DNA of 64,000 nt from an uncultured Dysgonomonas sp. GTDB lineage: Bacteria; Bacteroidota; Bacteroidia; Bacteroidales; Dysgonomonadaceae. A program made the translations under genes and the position numbers. Positions 37,760 to 46,020 of the stretch are shown here, piece by piece. The stretch lies in contig CALYPL010000011.1 of the NCBI GenBank assembly GCA_945273835.1, positions 20,396-84,395 on the forward strand, read 5' to 3'. The stretch's first letter is position 1; the number at the start of each line of letters is the position of its first letter. A model generated the notes under the pieces. The model saw only the letters and a list, made by a program, of their open reading frames with translations, did not search any database and was not told the origin of the DNA.

Positions 37760-37895
37760 GATTATTATTATCCAAGAGGTAAAAAATTGATTGACAAAGC
37801 ATTAATCGTTCGGCGGGATTAGCCTACCGTACCGGATGAGGATGTGTGGAGGAGATCAAAAAAAGTCATTAACAAATTAAACGTTTTTAAAAGAA
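37760..37895 (+). promoter_or_regulatory. Possible ribosomal-protein leader upstream of rplM
   Basis: About 135 nt of untranslated leader, with a GC-rich patch (CGGCGGGATTAGCCTACCG near 37811-37829) in otherwise AT-rich DNA. Ribosomal operons are often autoregulated by a product binding its mRNA leader, and L13 leaders are known in other phyla. A regulatory role here is inference. Confidence 0.4.
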
Positions 37896-38351
37896 GTGAA
37901 TACTTTAAGTTATAAAACCGTATCGGTCAACAAAGCAACCGTAAAAAAAGAATGGGTTGTTGTAGACGCTGAAGGACAGACGCTTGGACGTTTGGCTGCC
38001 AGAGTGGCACTTGTGTTGAGAGGTAAGCACAAACCAACTTACACTCCGCATGTAGATTGTGGTGATAATGTAATCATCATCAATGCAGACAAAGTAGTTC
38101 TGACAGGACAAAAATGGTCTGATCGTGTATATCTGAGCTACACTGGATATCCGGGTGGACAACGCGAAATGACACCTGAACGCCTTATGAAAAAAGGTGC
38201 TGACCGCTTAGTATTAAAAGTTCTGAAAGGTATGTTGCCTAAAAACCGTTTAGGAGCAGCCCTTCTTAAAAATGTGCGTGTATACGCCGGAGCAGAACAC
38301 GGTCAAGAAGCTCAAAATCCAAAAGTATTAGATATTAACTCTATCAAATAA
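37896..38351 (+). CDS. rplM: 50S ribosomal protein L13
   Basis: 151 residues from a GTG start at 37896. Family segments KEWVVVDAEGQTLGRLAARVA, KHKPTYTPHVDCGDNVIIINADKV and TPERLMKKGADRLVLKVLKGMLPKN are intact. L13 is a core early-assembly protein of the large subunit. rpsI begins 8 bp after its stop, the standard rplM-rpsI pair. Confidence 0.98.
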   Translation: MNTLSYKTVSVNKATVKKEWVVVDAEGQTLGRLAARVALVLRGKHKPTYTPHVDCGDNVIIINADKVVLTGQKWSDRVYLSYTGYPGGQREMTPERLMKKGADRLVLKVLKGMLPKNRLGAALLKNVRVYAGAEHGQEAQNPKVLDINSIK

Positions 38352-38359
38352 AGTAATTA

Positions 38360-38746
38360 ATGGAAGTAGTAAATTCAATAGGAAGACGTAAAGCCGCTGT
38401 GGCTCGCGTATTCGTAAGCGAAGGAACCGGAAAAATTACAATCAACAAGCGCGAGCTTGACAATTACTTCCCTTCATCAATTCTTCAGTATGTCGTAAAA
38501 CAACCGCTCAACACATTAGGAGTAGTTGAAAAATACGATATCAAAATTAACCTCAACGGAGGCGGATACAAAGGACAGGCAGAAGCAGCACGTCTTGGTA
38601 TCGCACGTGCATTGGTTAAGATCAACGCTGAAGACAAACCGGCTTTGAAGGCAGAAGGATTTATGACTCGTGACCCACGTGTTGTAGAACGTAAAAAACC
38701 GGGACAACCTAAAGCAAGAAAAAGATTTCAATTCTCAAAACGTTAA
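38360..38746 (+). CDS. rpsI: 30S ribosomal protein S9
   Basis: 128 residues. It has NSIGRRKAAVARVFVSEGTGKI, GGGYKGQAEAARLGIARAL and the conserved basic C-terminus KPGQPKARKRFQFSKR, whose tail reaches the P-site tRNA. It is co-transcribed with rplM. Confidence 0.98.
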   Translation: MEVVNSIGRRKAAVARVFVSEGTGKITINKRELDNYFPSSILQYVVKQPLNTLGVVEKYDIKINLNGGGYKGQAEAARLGIARALVKINAEDKPALKAEGFMTRDPRVVERKKPGQPKARKRFQFSKR

Positions 38747-38949
38747 TTTGGATATTTTATTCGGCTATGCCGTGGCATTAGCAGCCTGACATTGCCGGAC
38801 ATAATAATAAAGATGGCTTGTACATCTCCCACAATTACGTTTAGTATCTAAATTATCAGGACTTCATCCCTTATCAGAATCAAAAAGGACGGGCTACCTG
38901 ATAATTCACCGAACAGAAAAAGAAAGTAAACGATTAAACAAAAACAAAA
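38747..38949 (+). promoter_or_regulatory. Structured 200-nt region upstream of rpsB
   Basis: No ORF. A perfect 10-bp inverted repeat, AATTATCAGG at 38851-38860 with CCTGATAATT at 38897-38906, encloses a 36-nt loop and has no T-tract, so it is not a terminator. A GC-rich stretch near 38761-38803 could also fold. An S2-responsive leader is a reasonable but unproven reading. Confidence 0.4.
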
Positions 38950-39807
38950 ATGGCTAAATTAGAATTTGACCAGTTACTTGATGCCGGAGTACACTTCGGA
39001 CACCTAAAGCGTAAATGGAATCCGGCTATGGCTCCTTACATCTTCATGGAGCGTAACGGTATCCACATCATCGACCTATATAAAACAATAGCAAAAGCCG
39101 AAGAAGCAGCTGCAGCTATGAAACAGATCGCAAAATCGGGTCGCAAAATATTGTTCGTAGCTACTAAAAAGCAAGCAAAACAACCAATTGCAGAAATAGC
39201 ACAGGCTGCAGGTATGCCTTACGTAGTAGAACGTTGGCCGGGCGGTATGCTTACCAACTTCCCAACAATCCGTAAAGCAATCAAAAAAATGTCGTCAATC
39301 GACAAAATGCAAAAAGACGGTACATTCGATACCCTTTCAAAACGTGAAAGACTACAAGTAACACGCCAACGCGCTAAACTTGAAAAAATGTTAGGCTCAA
39401 TACAAGACCTTACACGTCTTCCGTCAGCATTATTCGTTGTAGACGTAATGAAAGAGCACATTGCAGTAAAAGAAGCCGTACGTTTAGGAATCCCGGTATT
39501 TGCTATGGTAGATACAAACTCAGACCCATCTAACGTAGACTTCGTAATACCAGCCAATGACGACGCTTCAAAATCAATAGAATTGGTCGCAGGCTATTTG
39601 GCACAAGCAATCAAAGAAGGTTTAGAAGAACGTAAGATTGCTAAAGCTGACGAAGCAGCAGCAGAAGCTCAAGACGGAGAAGATGGAGAAACTCCACGTC
39701 GTGACCGCAAAGCTCGTTCAAGCGCTAAAAAAACAGTAACTAAAGAAGACAAAGAAGCTATCAACGCAGCAGTTGTTAGCAAATTTGCAAAAGACGAAGA
39801 AGAATAA
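38950..39807 (+). CDS. rpsB: 30S ribosomal protein S2
   Basis: 285 residues. [78 protein letters not shown] and [10 protein letters not shown] mark S2. The last 60 residues form an acidic/basic extension ([20 protein letters not shown]), common in Bacteroidota S2. It precedes tsf as in most bacteria, but a hairpin lies between them. Confidence 0.98.
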   Translation: MAKLEFDQLLDAGVHFGHLKRKWNPAMAPYIFMERNGIHIIDLYKTIAKAEEAAAAMKQIAKSGRKILFVATKKQAKQPIAEIAQAAGMPYVVERWPGGMLTNFPTIRKAIKKMSSIDKMQKDGTFDTLSKRERLQVTRQRAKLEKMLGSIQDLTRLPSALFVVDVMKEHIAVKEAVRLGIPVFAMVDTNSDPSNVDFVIPANDDASKSIELVAGYLAQAIKEGLEERKIAKADEAAAEAQDGEDGETPRRDRKARSSAKKTVTKEDKEAINAAVVSKFAKDEEE

Positions 39808-39827
39808 GAATTAAATAATCCGAAAAT

Positions 39828-39890
39828 AAAAGCTAAGCGATTAGTCATCAGGACAATATTTATTCTTGAAGATTATCGTTTAGCTTTTTT
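39828..39890 (+). terminator. Possible terminator or attenuator between rpsB and tsf
   Basis: An imperfect stem (AAGCTAAGCGAT near 39830-39842 with ATCGTTTAGCTT near 39875-39886) with a loop of about 30 nt, followed by a run of six T. It may cut tsf transcription relative to rpsB. Confidence 0.7.
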
Positions 39891-40020
39891 ATTTATATAA
39901 TTGTCAACTCGGGCTTATAACAATTTGTTTACATAAAGCAATAAATAAACAGCGCATCAGAATTGACAAAACCCCCAAAAGAATTATATTATAAATCTAT
40001 AAAGACAAGGAGAAAAAACT

Positions 40021-40845
40021 ATGGCAGTAAGTATGGCAGATATCCAGCACCTGCGCAAGAGAACAGGAGCCGGAATGATGGATTGCAAAAACGCTTTGAC
40101 CGAAGCTGAAGGCGATTTTGACAAAGCAATCGAAATTATCCGTAAAAAAGGACAGGCTTTCGCAGCTAAACGCGGCGACCGTGAAGCAGCAGAAGGTTGT
40201 GTATTGGCTGCTACAAAAGGCGACTTCGCGGCATTAGTAGCACTAAAATGTGAAACCGATTTTGTGGCTATCAATGCCGATTTCGTAGCGTTGGCAAAAG
40301 ATATACTTGAAGCAGCTTTGAATAACAAAGTGAAATCGCTCGACGAATTAAAAAATACAGAAATCAACGGTCGTAAAGTTGATGATCTTGTAACGGATCG
40401 TATGGGTATAACTGGCGAAAAAATGGAAATAGGTACTTACGAATTTATCGAAGCCCCATCAGTTTACGCATATATCCACCCCGGAAACCGTTTGGCTACA
40501 ATTGTAGGATTCAACAAACCTAACGTGGCTGACGAGGTAACTAAAGACGTGGCTATGCAGATTGCTGCTATGAACCCCGTTGCCATCGTGCCGGAAGAAG
40601 TGTCAGAAGAAATCAAAACTAAAGAAAAAGAATTGGCTAAAGAAAAAGCACGTGAAGCAGGCAAACCTGAGAATTTGCTCGATCGTATTGCAGAAGGTGC
40701 TGTAACTAAGTTCTTTAAAGAATTTACATTGTTACAACAAGACTATGTGAAGAATCCTAAACTTACAGTAGGTCAATTCATTGAACAACACGATAAAGAA
40801 TTGAATGTTGTAGCCTTCAAACGTTTCACTCTAAATGCTGATTAA
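40021..40845 (+). CDS. tsf: Translation elongation factor Ts
   Basis: 274 residues. It opens with ADIQHLRKRTGAGMMDCKNALTEAEGD, the TDFV motif appears in KCETDFVAIN, and the C-terminus LLQQDYVKNPKLTVGQFI is present. EF-Ts exchanges GDP for GTP on EF-Tu. A start at 40021 fits the family, though ATG at 40033 is also possible. A strong terminator follows. Confidence 0.98.
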   Translation: MAVSMADIQHLRKRTGAGMMDCKNALTEAEGDFDKAIEIIRKKGQAFAAKRGDREAAEGCVLAATKGDFAALVALKCETDFVAINADFVALAKDILEAALNNKVKSLDELKNTEINGRKVDDLVTDRMGITGEKMEIGTYEFIEAPSVYAYIHPGNRLATIVGFNKPNVADEVTKDVAMQIAAMNPVAIVPEEVSEEIKTKEKELAKEKAREAGKPENLLDRIAEGAVTKFFKEFTLLQQDYVKNPKLTVGQFIEQHDKELNVVAFKRFTLNAD

Positions 40846-40886
40846 AAAGGTATAAGAAGTTCTTAGGAACGCATATTAAAAAAAAT

Positions 40887-40933
40887 AGTATCCTTCGAGT
40901 GTCATAAACTAAAACTCGGAGGATACTTTTTTT
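40887..40933 (+). terminator. tsf terminator
   Basis: A long stem (AGTATCCTTCGAGT with ACTCGGAGGATACT, one wobble) with an 18-nt loop and seven T. About 42 bp after the tsf stop. Confidence 0.9.
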
Positions 40934-41073
40934 ATTGTTATAATTAAACAAATATTTATTAATGCTTTATTCTATTTTATTGTTCAGTATATAGTTGCTT
41001 AATTAAATATTTTAAACATTATAATATCTCAAAATAATTTAAATTAATATTTAAAAATATATATTCAATAAAA

Positions 41074-41105
41074 TTTGTAATCTATAAAAAAATCATATAC
41101 ATTTG
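41074..41105 (+). promoter_or_regulatory. Consensus promoter for the tandem paralog transcript
   Basis: TTTG (41074-41077), 20 bp, TACATTTG (41098-41105): a full match to the Bacteroidota promoter. Predicted start near 41112, leaving about 410 nt of leader before the first paralog at 41526. Confidence 0.75.
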
Positions 41106-41525
41106 TTGCAAATGAATAAGTAGATAGAACAAGTAATATGCAGTCCGTCCTCGGAAATTTGAGATATATTTACAATTTCTCAAATTGGAGATTGGACGGC
41201 TTACTACCTATTCCAGAAACTTATTTTTTTCCCTCGACTTTATTTTTTGTAAGCATCTTCGTCAACGTAGTGTTGAAAGTTGATTAGGTTCTATTATAGA
41301 AAATTAGATATTATATATATACAGAACCGTGAATAAAACCGAGGTAATAATATCGTTTTCCGATGAGATTATTTGGAATTTTTTATTTAAACACTTACTA
41401 CAAACATAACGAAGGAGTGAACTATATAAGACAAAAGATTAAAACTTGAAGTCGAAAAGTATTATTTTATAAAGCCTTACATTAAGGATTAGATTATTCA
41501 ATAATATACATATTAGCGTTTGATA
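41106..41525 (+). other. About 410-nt leader with hairpin and short ORF
   Basis: This gene-less stretch begins at the promoter above. It holds a long two-part hairpin: CCGTCC (41145-41150) with GGACGG (41194-41199), and AATTTGAGA (41156-41164) with TCTCAAATT (41178-41186). It also holds a 49-codon ORF (41138-41287) overlapping the hairpin, and a weaker GGTTCT/AGAACC repeat near 41287-41327. The rest is AT-rich. An unusually long leader suggests post-transcriptional control or a separate small RNA; neither is proven. Confidence 0.5.
41138..41287 (+). CDS. Candidate 49-residue leader peptide
   Basis: ATG at 41138 lies about 26 nt after the predicted transcription start. The product begins MQSVLGNLRYIYNFSNW and ends with a hydrophobic stretch (TYFFPSTLFFVSIFVNVVLKVD) that could span a membrane. 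Its first codons overlap the hairpin at 41145-41199, so the coding pattern may be a by-product of the inverted repeat. I recognise no family. Low confidence that it is translated. Confidence 0.25.
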   Translation: MQSVLGNLRYIYNFSNWRLDGLLPIPETYFFPSTLFFVSIFVNVVLKVD

Positions 41526-42311
41526 ATGAAAAAGCTAAAAGGTTTACGATTTTATTGCGGTTTAATTTTGGGTACGTTAGTTACCACAACACAATCGGTT
41601 AACGGACAAATTACCATAGGTAGCAGTACCTTAGTACCTTCTAATGCCTCCTTATTGGAGTTAAAAACACAACCACCCAGTACTGATAATGTTACCACGG
41701 ACAAAGGCGGACTGCTATTGCCGCGCGTGATGTTAGAAAATAAAACTACCCTTGAACCTTTTATCTCGATAACCAGCGACGATTGGGTTAATGATACAAA
41801 AACAAATGTGAAGCGCAATCATGCCGGTCTTGTTGTTTATAATCTTAGATCCAGTATGTCGGAAGCGGATGAAAATAAGCGTTTTCTGCCCGGAATTTAT
41901 ACTTGGGACGGTGCTTTATGGAAACCGGTAGGAGATAACAAAAGGCAGGCACAGTGGTTTTATCCTCCTGCATTTAATCTGCCACTAAAAATGATCGGGA
42001 CAGGGCAAACCTTCGACTTATATAAAGTCTATGAAAACCAATTTAATAAGACTAATAAGGTAACACAAGGCGAATACAAAGGCGACAAATGGTGCGCGAA
42101 CAGCAGCTTTACGGGTGAAAATGTTCCTGCTCCGACTATCGACCAGAAATTATATAACCGTGAAGAACTTGATTATATTATTGTTTGGTATGATAATAAA
42201 ATAATCAATAATGTCAAAGTTGATGCAAAAGGAATTATGACTTATGACGTACTTGAAAACGACCCCGATGCTACTTCTTACATGAACCTTGTATTTGTCG
42301 TTAAAGACTAA
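41526..42311 (+). CDS. Secreted Bacteroidota hypothetical protein (tandem paralog 1)
   Basis: 261 residues from ATG 41526 (TTG at 41520 is also in frame). A signal peptide ends TQSVNGQ (about residue 27). Next comes ITIGSSTLVPSNASLLELKTQ, GGLLLPRVMLENKTTLEPF, HAGLVVYNL and GIYTWDGALWKPVG, a pattern common at the N-terminus of surface proteins in this phylum. The second half has LYNREELDYIIVWYDNKII and ends SYMNLVFVVKD. Function unknown. Its neighbour at 42372 is a paralog, 60 bp downstream in the same direction. Confidence 0.8.
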   Translation: MKKLKGLRFYCGLILGTLVTTTQSVNGQITIGSSTLVPSNASLLELKTQPPSTDNVTTDKGGLLLPRVMLENKTTLEPFISITSDDWVNDTKTNVKRNHAGLVVYNLRSSMSEADENKRFLPGIYTWDGALWKPVGDNKRQAQWFYPPAFNLPLKMIGTGQTFDLYKVYENQFNKTNKVTQGEYKGDKWCANSSFTGENVPAPTIDQKLYNREELDYIIVWYDNKIINNVKVDAKGIMTYDVLENDPDATSYMNLVFVVKD

Positions 42312-42371
42312 TACGAGCATAAGCTATTTATTTTAGTTTATATTAAATTTAATATCAGTACCAATAATATT

Positions 42372-43145
42372 ATGAAACTTTCATCGACAAGACCTGTATT
42401 ATTAAGCATAATGCTTATAATGTGTAGCTTTTTTATTAAATTAAGTGCACAGGTAACCATTGGATCAGACCAAGTACCAGCTAAAGCCGCATTGTTAGAT
42501 CTAAAATCGCAGCCTGCTGACGCTAATAATGTAACCTCTAAAACGGGAGGCTTAGGGTTGCCTCGAGTTCAATTGAAGAGCAAATCCACACTTGAACCTT
42601 TTATCCCGAACGATGCCAATTTTCAATCGAATGTGGATAAGATTAAAGACCTTCATATAGGTCTAACGGTATATAATCTGACAAATAATTTATCAATCGA
42701 AACGGATTTAGATAAACGTTTTCGCGAAGGAATATATGTTTGGAACGGAAGCCAATGGGCGTCTGTATACGAAGGAAGCGGGCAACGCTATTTCTTCATT
42801 CCATCCGCCAATATTCCATTGGCTGACATTAGCGGAAATCTGTTGCCGGAAGGAACAACATATGATTTATACAATAACATCTATGTTGCGCAGTTTACTA
42901 AAACAAATAATCCCACTTTTGTTAGTAGTAACCCTGATCTGCAATTTGTACCCTCACCATCCAATACAAGATTATATGCAGCTAACGAACTTGATTATAT
43001 AATTACATATTACGATGAAAATATAATTAAAGTAAATAGCGTCAATGAAGCGGGCATTCTTAATTACGATGTTTTGAGCATTGACACTACGCCGGCATCG
43101 TTCTTTAACGTTGTGTTTGTTGTAAAAGAAGATAAGCTGAAATGA
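42372..43145 (+). CDS. Secreted Bacteroidota hypothetical protein (tandem paralog 2)
   Basis: 257 residues with signal peptide ending FFIKLSAQ. It shares the block order of its upstream paralog: VTIGSDQVPAKAALLDLKSQ, GGLGLPRVQLKSKSTLEPF, GLTVYNL, GIYVWNGSQWASV, LYAANELDYIITYYDENII and FFNVVFVVKEDK, so the pair arose by duplication. No lipobox and no obvious type IX C-terminal signal. Probably periplasmic or exported. Co-transcription with paralog 1 is likely; a terminator follows at 43191. Confidence 0.8.
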   Translation: MKLSSTRPVLLSIMLIMCSFFIKLSAQVTIGSDQVPAKAALLDLKSQPADANNVTSKTGGLGLPRVQLKSKSTLEPFIPNDANFQSNVDKIKDLHIGLTVYNLTNNLSIETDLDKRFREGIYVWNGSQWASVYEGSGQRYFFIPSANIPLADISGNLLPEGTTYDLYNNIYVAQFTKTNNPTFVSSNPDLQFVPSPSNTRLYAANELDYIITYYDENIIKVNSVNEAGILNYDVLSIDTTPASFFNVVFVVKEDKLK

Positions 43146-43190
43146 ACAATTCCTAATCAGATTTCAGTTTGTAAAAAAGCGATATAAATA

Positions 43191-43224
43191 GAAAAGCCGC
43201 AGAAAATCTTCTCGCGGCTTTTTT
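43191..43224. terminator. Bidirectional terminator between convergent genes
   Basis: Stem AAAGCCGC/GCGGCTTT with a loop of about 13 nt and A/T runs on both sides, serving the paralog pair (plus) and the PepSY gene (minus). Confidence 0.85.
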
Positions 43225-43244
43225 CATTTTAGAAACAGAAGTAT

Positions 43245-44582
43245 TTATTTCTTCATTTTCTTTTTGAATTTACCCTTCCGTTTGATGTAGAACATATAGT
43301 AGCCTGTTATCGGTAAAGAAGCACCAAACAGAGCGACAAGTGAAGTAAGAATTTTTGAGAACATACCGCCCCATGCGCCTATGTGTATCGAGTATACCCA
43401 ACCTCTGACTTTGCTTGAACGTGGCTGATCTTTATATAATTGGCTTTTGATAATTTGTCCCGATTCAGGATCGAAGGTAAATTTATCAGACGCTCTTGCA
43501 TTTCCGAACCGAACCTTGTGAGACAATGTGGCTGAACCATCCTGAATGGAAATAACCTTGAAATCGGGATACTTTTCCTTCAATTCAGCAGCCACTTCAG
43601 CCCAATGCAACGTATTAACTCCTTTATTCTCTTTAGTATCATTATAATCCTTGTCATTACCTTTCAAAGGCTTATCAGTTTTAGCATCAGAAATGCTATC
43701 TTTTACCTGCGATTGTTCAGCATTAGGTTTGCCATAAGATCGGTTGCCATTTTCCTGACTTGCTCTATGCTCTCTGCCTTCGCGCGGCGAGTTCTCAGCT
43801 CTAAAACCTGCTTCTGCACCTCCATGAGTTGGTTTGCCTTTAAATTCACCCTGTTGAGGCTTACCTTTACCGCTATGCTGTGGTTTAGGTGCTTCGTGGG
43901 CACGAGTTGTTGTGCTTACGCCAAGCATTTTATAAAACCCTTTGTTATACCAACTGAATGAATATGTTAGACCTGTAAGAGCCAATGCTAAAAGAATAAG
44001 GCAAGCATACATGCCGGCATTTGTGTGTGTATCTAACCAAAAACGTTTCCATCCGTACTTCGTTTCGAGCTTCAATCTGCTTTTGATTTGTTTTCTTGTT
44101 TTAGGCCACCATACAACAATACCTGTTATCAGGATAATAACAAACAAGAGTGTTGTATATCCCACAATTGGTTTACCGATTGTTCTGTTGCTATCAAGCA
44201 GCCAGCGGTGCAGGCGCATTACCCATCCTGTAAAACTCTTGCCTCTTTCTATTTTACCTGTAATCTCTCCTGTATAAGGGTTAACGCAAACCATAGCGAA
44301 ATTCCCTTCTTTAAGAACCATAATATAGTTCTTGGACGGATTGGAAGGTATCTGCACCGAGCGCACCGAGTTATTGTCCAGATTCTTGTTGACGGTTCCA
44401 ATCAGTTCGCCTAAAGGCATAACTTCACCTTTCATTTCTTTGACAAAATATTTGTCATGATAAATGGCTTCATTGATTTCTTCCTGAAAAACAAGTATTG
44501 CTCCCGAAAGACATATTATAGTTATGATCAGACCGGTCGGGATACTTAACCAAAGATGGATTTTCAAAAAAAACTTTCTCAT
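43245..44582 (-). CDS. PepSY-associated membrane protein (iron-regulated type)
   Basis: 445 residues with four hydrophobic helices: near the N-terminus (GLIITIICLSGAILVFQEEI), about 140-160 (GYTTLLFVIILITGIVVWWP), about 190-210 and the C-terminus (SLVALFGASLPITGYYMFYIKRKGK). PepSY-like domains lie between (WVMRLHRWLLD, FTFDPESGQIIKSQ). Residues about 230-320 form a low-complexity insert rich in Gly, Lys, Gln and Glu. Proteins of this type sit in the inner membrane and often aid siderophore or heme-related reduction; that role is inferred here. Confidence 0.88.
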   Translation of the reverse strand: MRKFFLKIHLWLSIPTGLIITIICLSGAILVFQEEINEAIYHDKYFVKEMKGEVMPLGELIGTVNKNLDNNSVRSVQIPSNPSKNYIMVLKEGNFAMVCVNPYTGEITGKIERGKSFTGWVMRLHRWLLDSNRTIGKPIVGYTTLLFVIILITGIVVWWPKTRKQIKSRLKLETKYGWKRFWLDTHTNAGMYACLILLALALTGLTYSFSWYNKGFYKMLGVSTTTRAHEAPKPQHSGKGKPQQGEFKGKPTHGGAEAGFRAENSPREGREHRASQENGNRSYGKPNAEQSQVKDSISDAKTDKPLKGNDKDYNDTKENKGVNTLHWAEVAAELKEKYPDFKVISIQDGSATLSHKVRFGNARASDKFTFDPESGQIIKSQLYKDQPRSSKVRGWVYSIHIGAWGGMFSKILTSLVALFGASLPITGYYMFYIKRKGKFKKKMKK

Positions 44583-45030
44583 ATAAAAGGGTTATTTTAC
44601 GCAACAACTCAAGATCCGATTTTTTCGTACCTTGAGCTACATATTATCTACTTTAAAATTTGTTAATCAGTTTGTTAATTATTCTATCGCGTTCAGTAAA
44701 CCAAGAAATCAGAACGTGAACTTCAGCTATTTTCGGTGTTTGTTATTCAGATAACGTATACAGGCAATATGCATGCCGGCAAAACGTTTTGACAATGCCT
44801 TTATCTATATTGACATGCGAAATGTAAATAATAAAAATATCAGGTAACTATCGTTCCAAATAGCAAAGAAACCGTTTACTAATTCATGAGCTTTGTCAAG
44901 TGGCAAATGTAATCTTTTCAAGATTGTGAGTCAATCGCCATTATTAGGTATTTATAAGATGAAATTAACTACAAGAATAGCCTTGTATCGGGCTTGGGAA
45001 TTATCATGCCATGAAGAGTTTTTTCGGGGT
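44583..45030. other. 448-bp intergenic region with no recognisable gene
   Basis: Lies between the epimerase stop (45031) and the PepSY start (44582), both minus strand. It shows a weak CTCAAG/CTTGAG repeat near 44606-44635 but no ORF, promoter or RNA that I can support. Its size suggests a promoter for the PepSY gene or a decayed gene. Confidence 0.4.
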
Positions 45031-45915
45031 TCAGGCAATCTCGATACTATAATTTGCCATAAATATATCATCAGCCTCAAGACTATTCATATAATCCCTG
45101 TTCTTTATATCTCCGCAAAAATCTACCCGGTCGCATCGACCATACCATGGTTCGATACATACAAAGGGACAATCTGGACGTAAGGGGGGGGACCAAAGAC
45201 CGACTAAAGGTGCATCGAAACTGAGTGTTAGCCATGTTTTTTTGTCGATGCCGAGCAGAGATACTTGTTTCACCTGATTATTTTCTATTATAAGTGCGTC
45301 TTTATCGAAAGTGTCATTGCTGATTTTCATAAGACCATCAGAATCTAAGATCAAAGGATAATGCATTTGCGTATCGGCACATCCCTTTTCGCCTATTAAA
45401 ATATAATCCGGATTAATCAGAGTGTCAAACTTAAAGTATCCTCTATCTTTGCTTTGTGCATCGAAGTGAGGGTAATTGAATGCCGGATGTGCGCCGATCT
45501 GAAAGTACATCTTTTCTTTACTTCGGTTTATGACCTGCCATGAAACTTCTATCTTCCGATTTGTGAGTTTGTAACTTATTCTTAATTCAAAATCGAACGG
45601 ATAGTTTTTTTTAGTTTCTGCGTCCGACGTTAGGGTGTATTGGAGCTCATTGTCGGATTGGTGCGTGAGGGTGAACTCTTTATCTCGTGCAAAACCGTGT
45701 TGCGACATTTTGTAGGTCTTGTCCTTAAATCGGTATTCTCCGTTCCAAAGACTGCCAACGATGGGGAAAAGCACCGGTGAATGCCTTTTCCAGAAAGCGG
45801 GGTCGCCTTGCCATAGGTATTCAAAGCCTGTTTTAGCGTCTGTAATATTTGTCATTTCAGCACCTGCGGTGTTGATTTTGATTGTCAGTTCATCGTTTTT
45901 TAGCGTTTGAAGCAT
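45031..45915 (-). CDS. Aldose 1-epimerase family protein
   Basis: 294 residues, beta-sandwich mutarotase superfamily. Segments GFEYLWQGDPAFWKRHSPVLFPIVGSL, SQHGFARDKEF (catalytic His in HGFAR), FQIGAHPAFNYP and a C-terminal FVCIEPWYGRCD are typical of the YihR/LacX-like branch. No signal peptide, so it is cytosolic and probably interconverts sugar anomers; the substrate is unknown. Confidence 0.92.
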   Translation of the reverse strand: MLQTLKNDELTIKINTAGAEMTNITDAKTGFEYLWQGDPAFWKRHSPVLFPIVGSLWNGEYRFKDKTYKMSQHGFARDKEFTLTHQSDNELQYTLTSDAETKKNYPFDFELRISYKLTNRKIEVSWQVINRSKEKMYFQIGAHPAFNYPHFDAQSKDRGYFKFDTLINPDYILIGEKGCADTQMHYPLILDSDGLMKISNDTFDKDALIIENNQVKQVSLLGIDKKTWLTLSFDAPLVGLWSPPLRPDCPFVCIEPWYGRCDRVDFCGDIKNRDYMNSLEADDIFMANYSIEIA

Positions 45916-45957
45916 GTTGTTTCAGCTCTTTAATGGTGTTTTGAGTTGGAAATAAAT

Positions 45958-45991
45958 AAAGCCGGAAAAAGCAAATGGCTTATCCGGCTTT
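45958..45991 (-). terminator. Terminator of the DUF349 gene
   Basis: Stem AAAGCCGGA/TCCGGCTTT with a loop of about 16 nt and T-rich flank on the minus strand. It lies between the DUF349 gene end (46021) and the epimerase start. Confidence 0.8.
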
Positions 45992-46020
45992 GTATGTCAT
46001 CGTCTCTATGATTTTGGTTA

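Larger units (their letters stand above)
37555..37895. other. 341-bp region holding the rplM promoter and leader
   Basis: The left half is AT-rich flank of ynfA. The right half holds a consensus promoter (37722-37753) and a transcribed leader of about 135 nt before rplM with GC-rich potential pairing around 37809-37840. Confidence 0.55.

Noticed and set aside
41145..41199. Invertible promoter or insertion sequence end
   Set aside because: The inverted repeat has a small loop and interior mismatches, no target duplication and no recombinase nearby; an RNA hairpin is simpler.
44893..45183. Plus-strand ORF within 44893-45183
   Set aside because: It runs partly antisense to the epimerase gene and has no signal, motif or promoter to support it.
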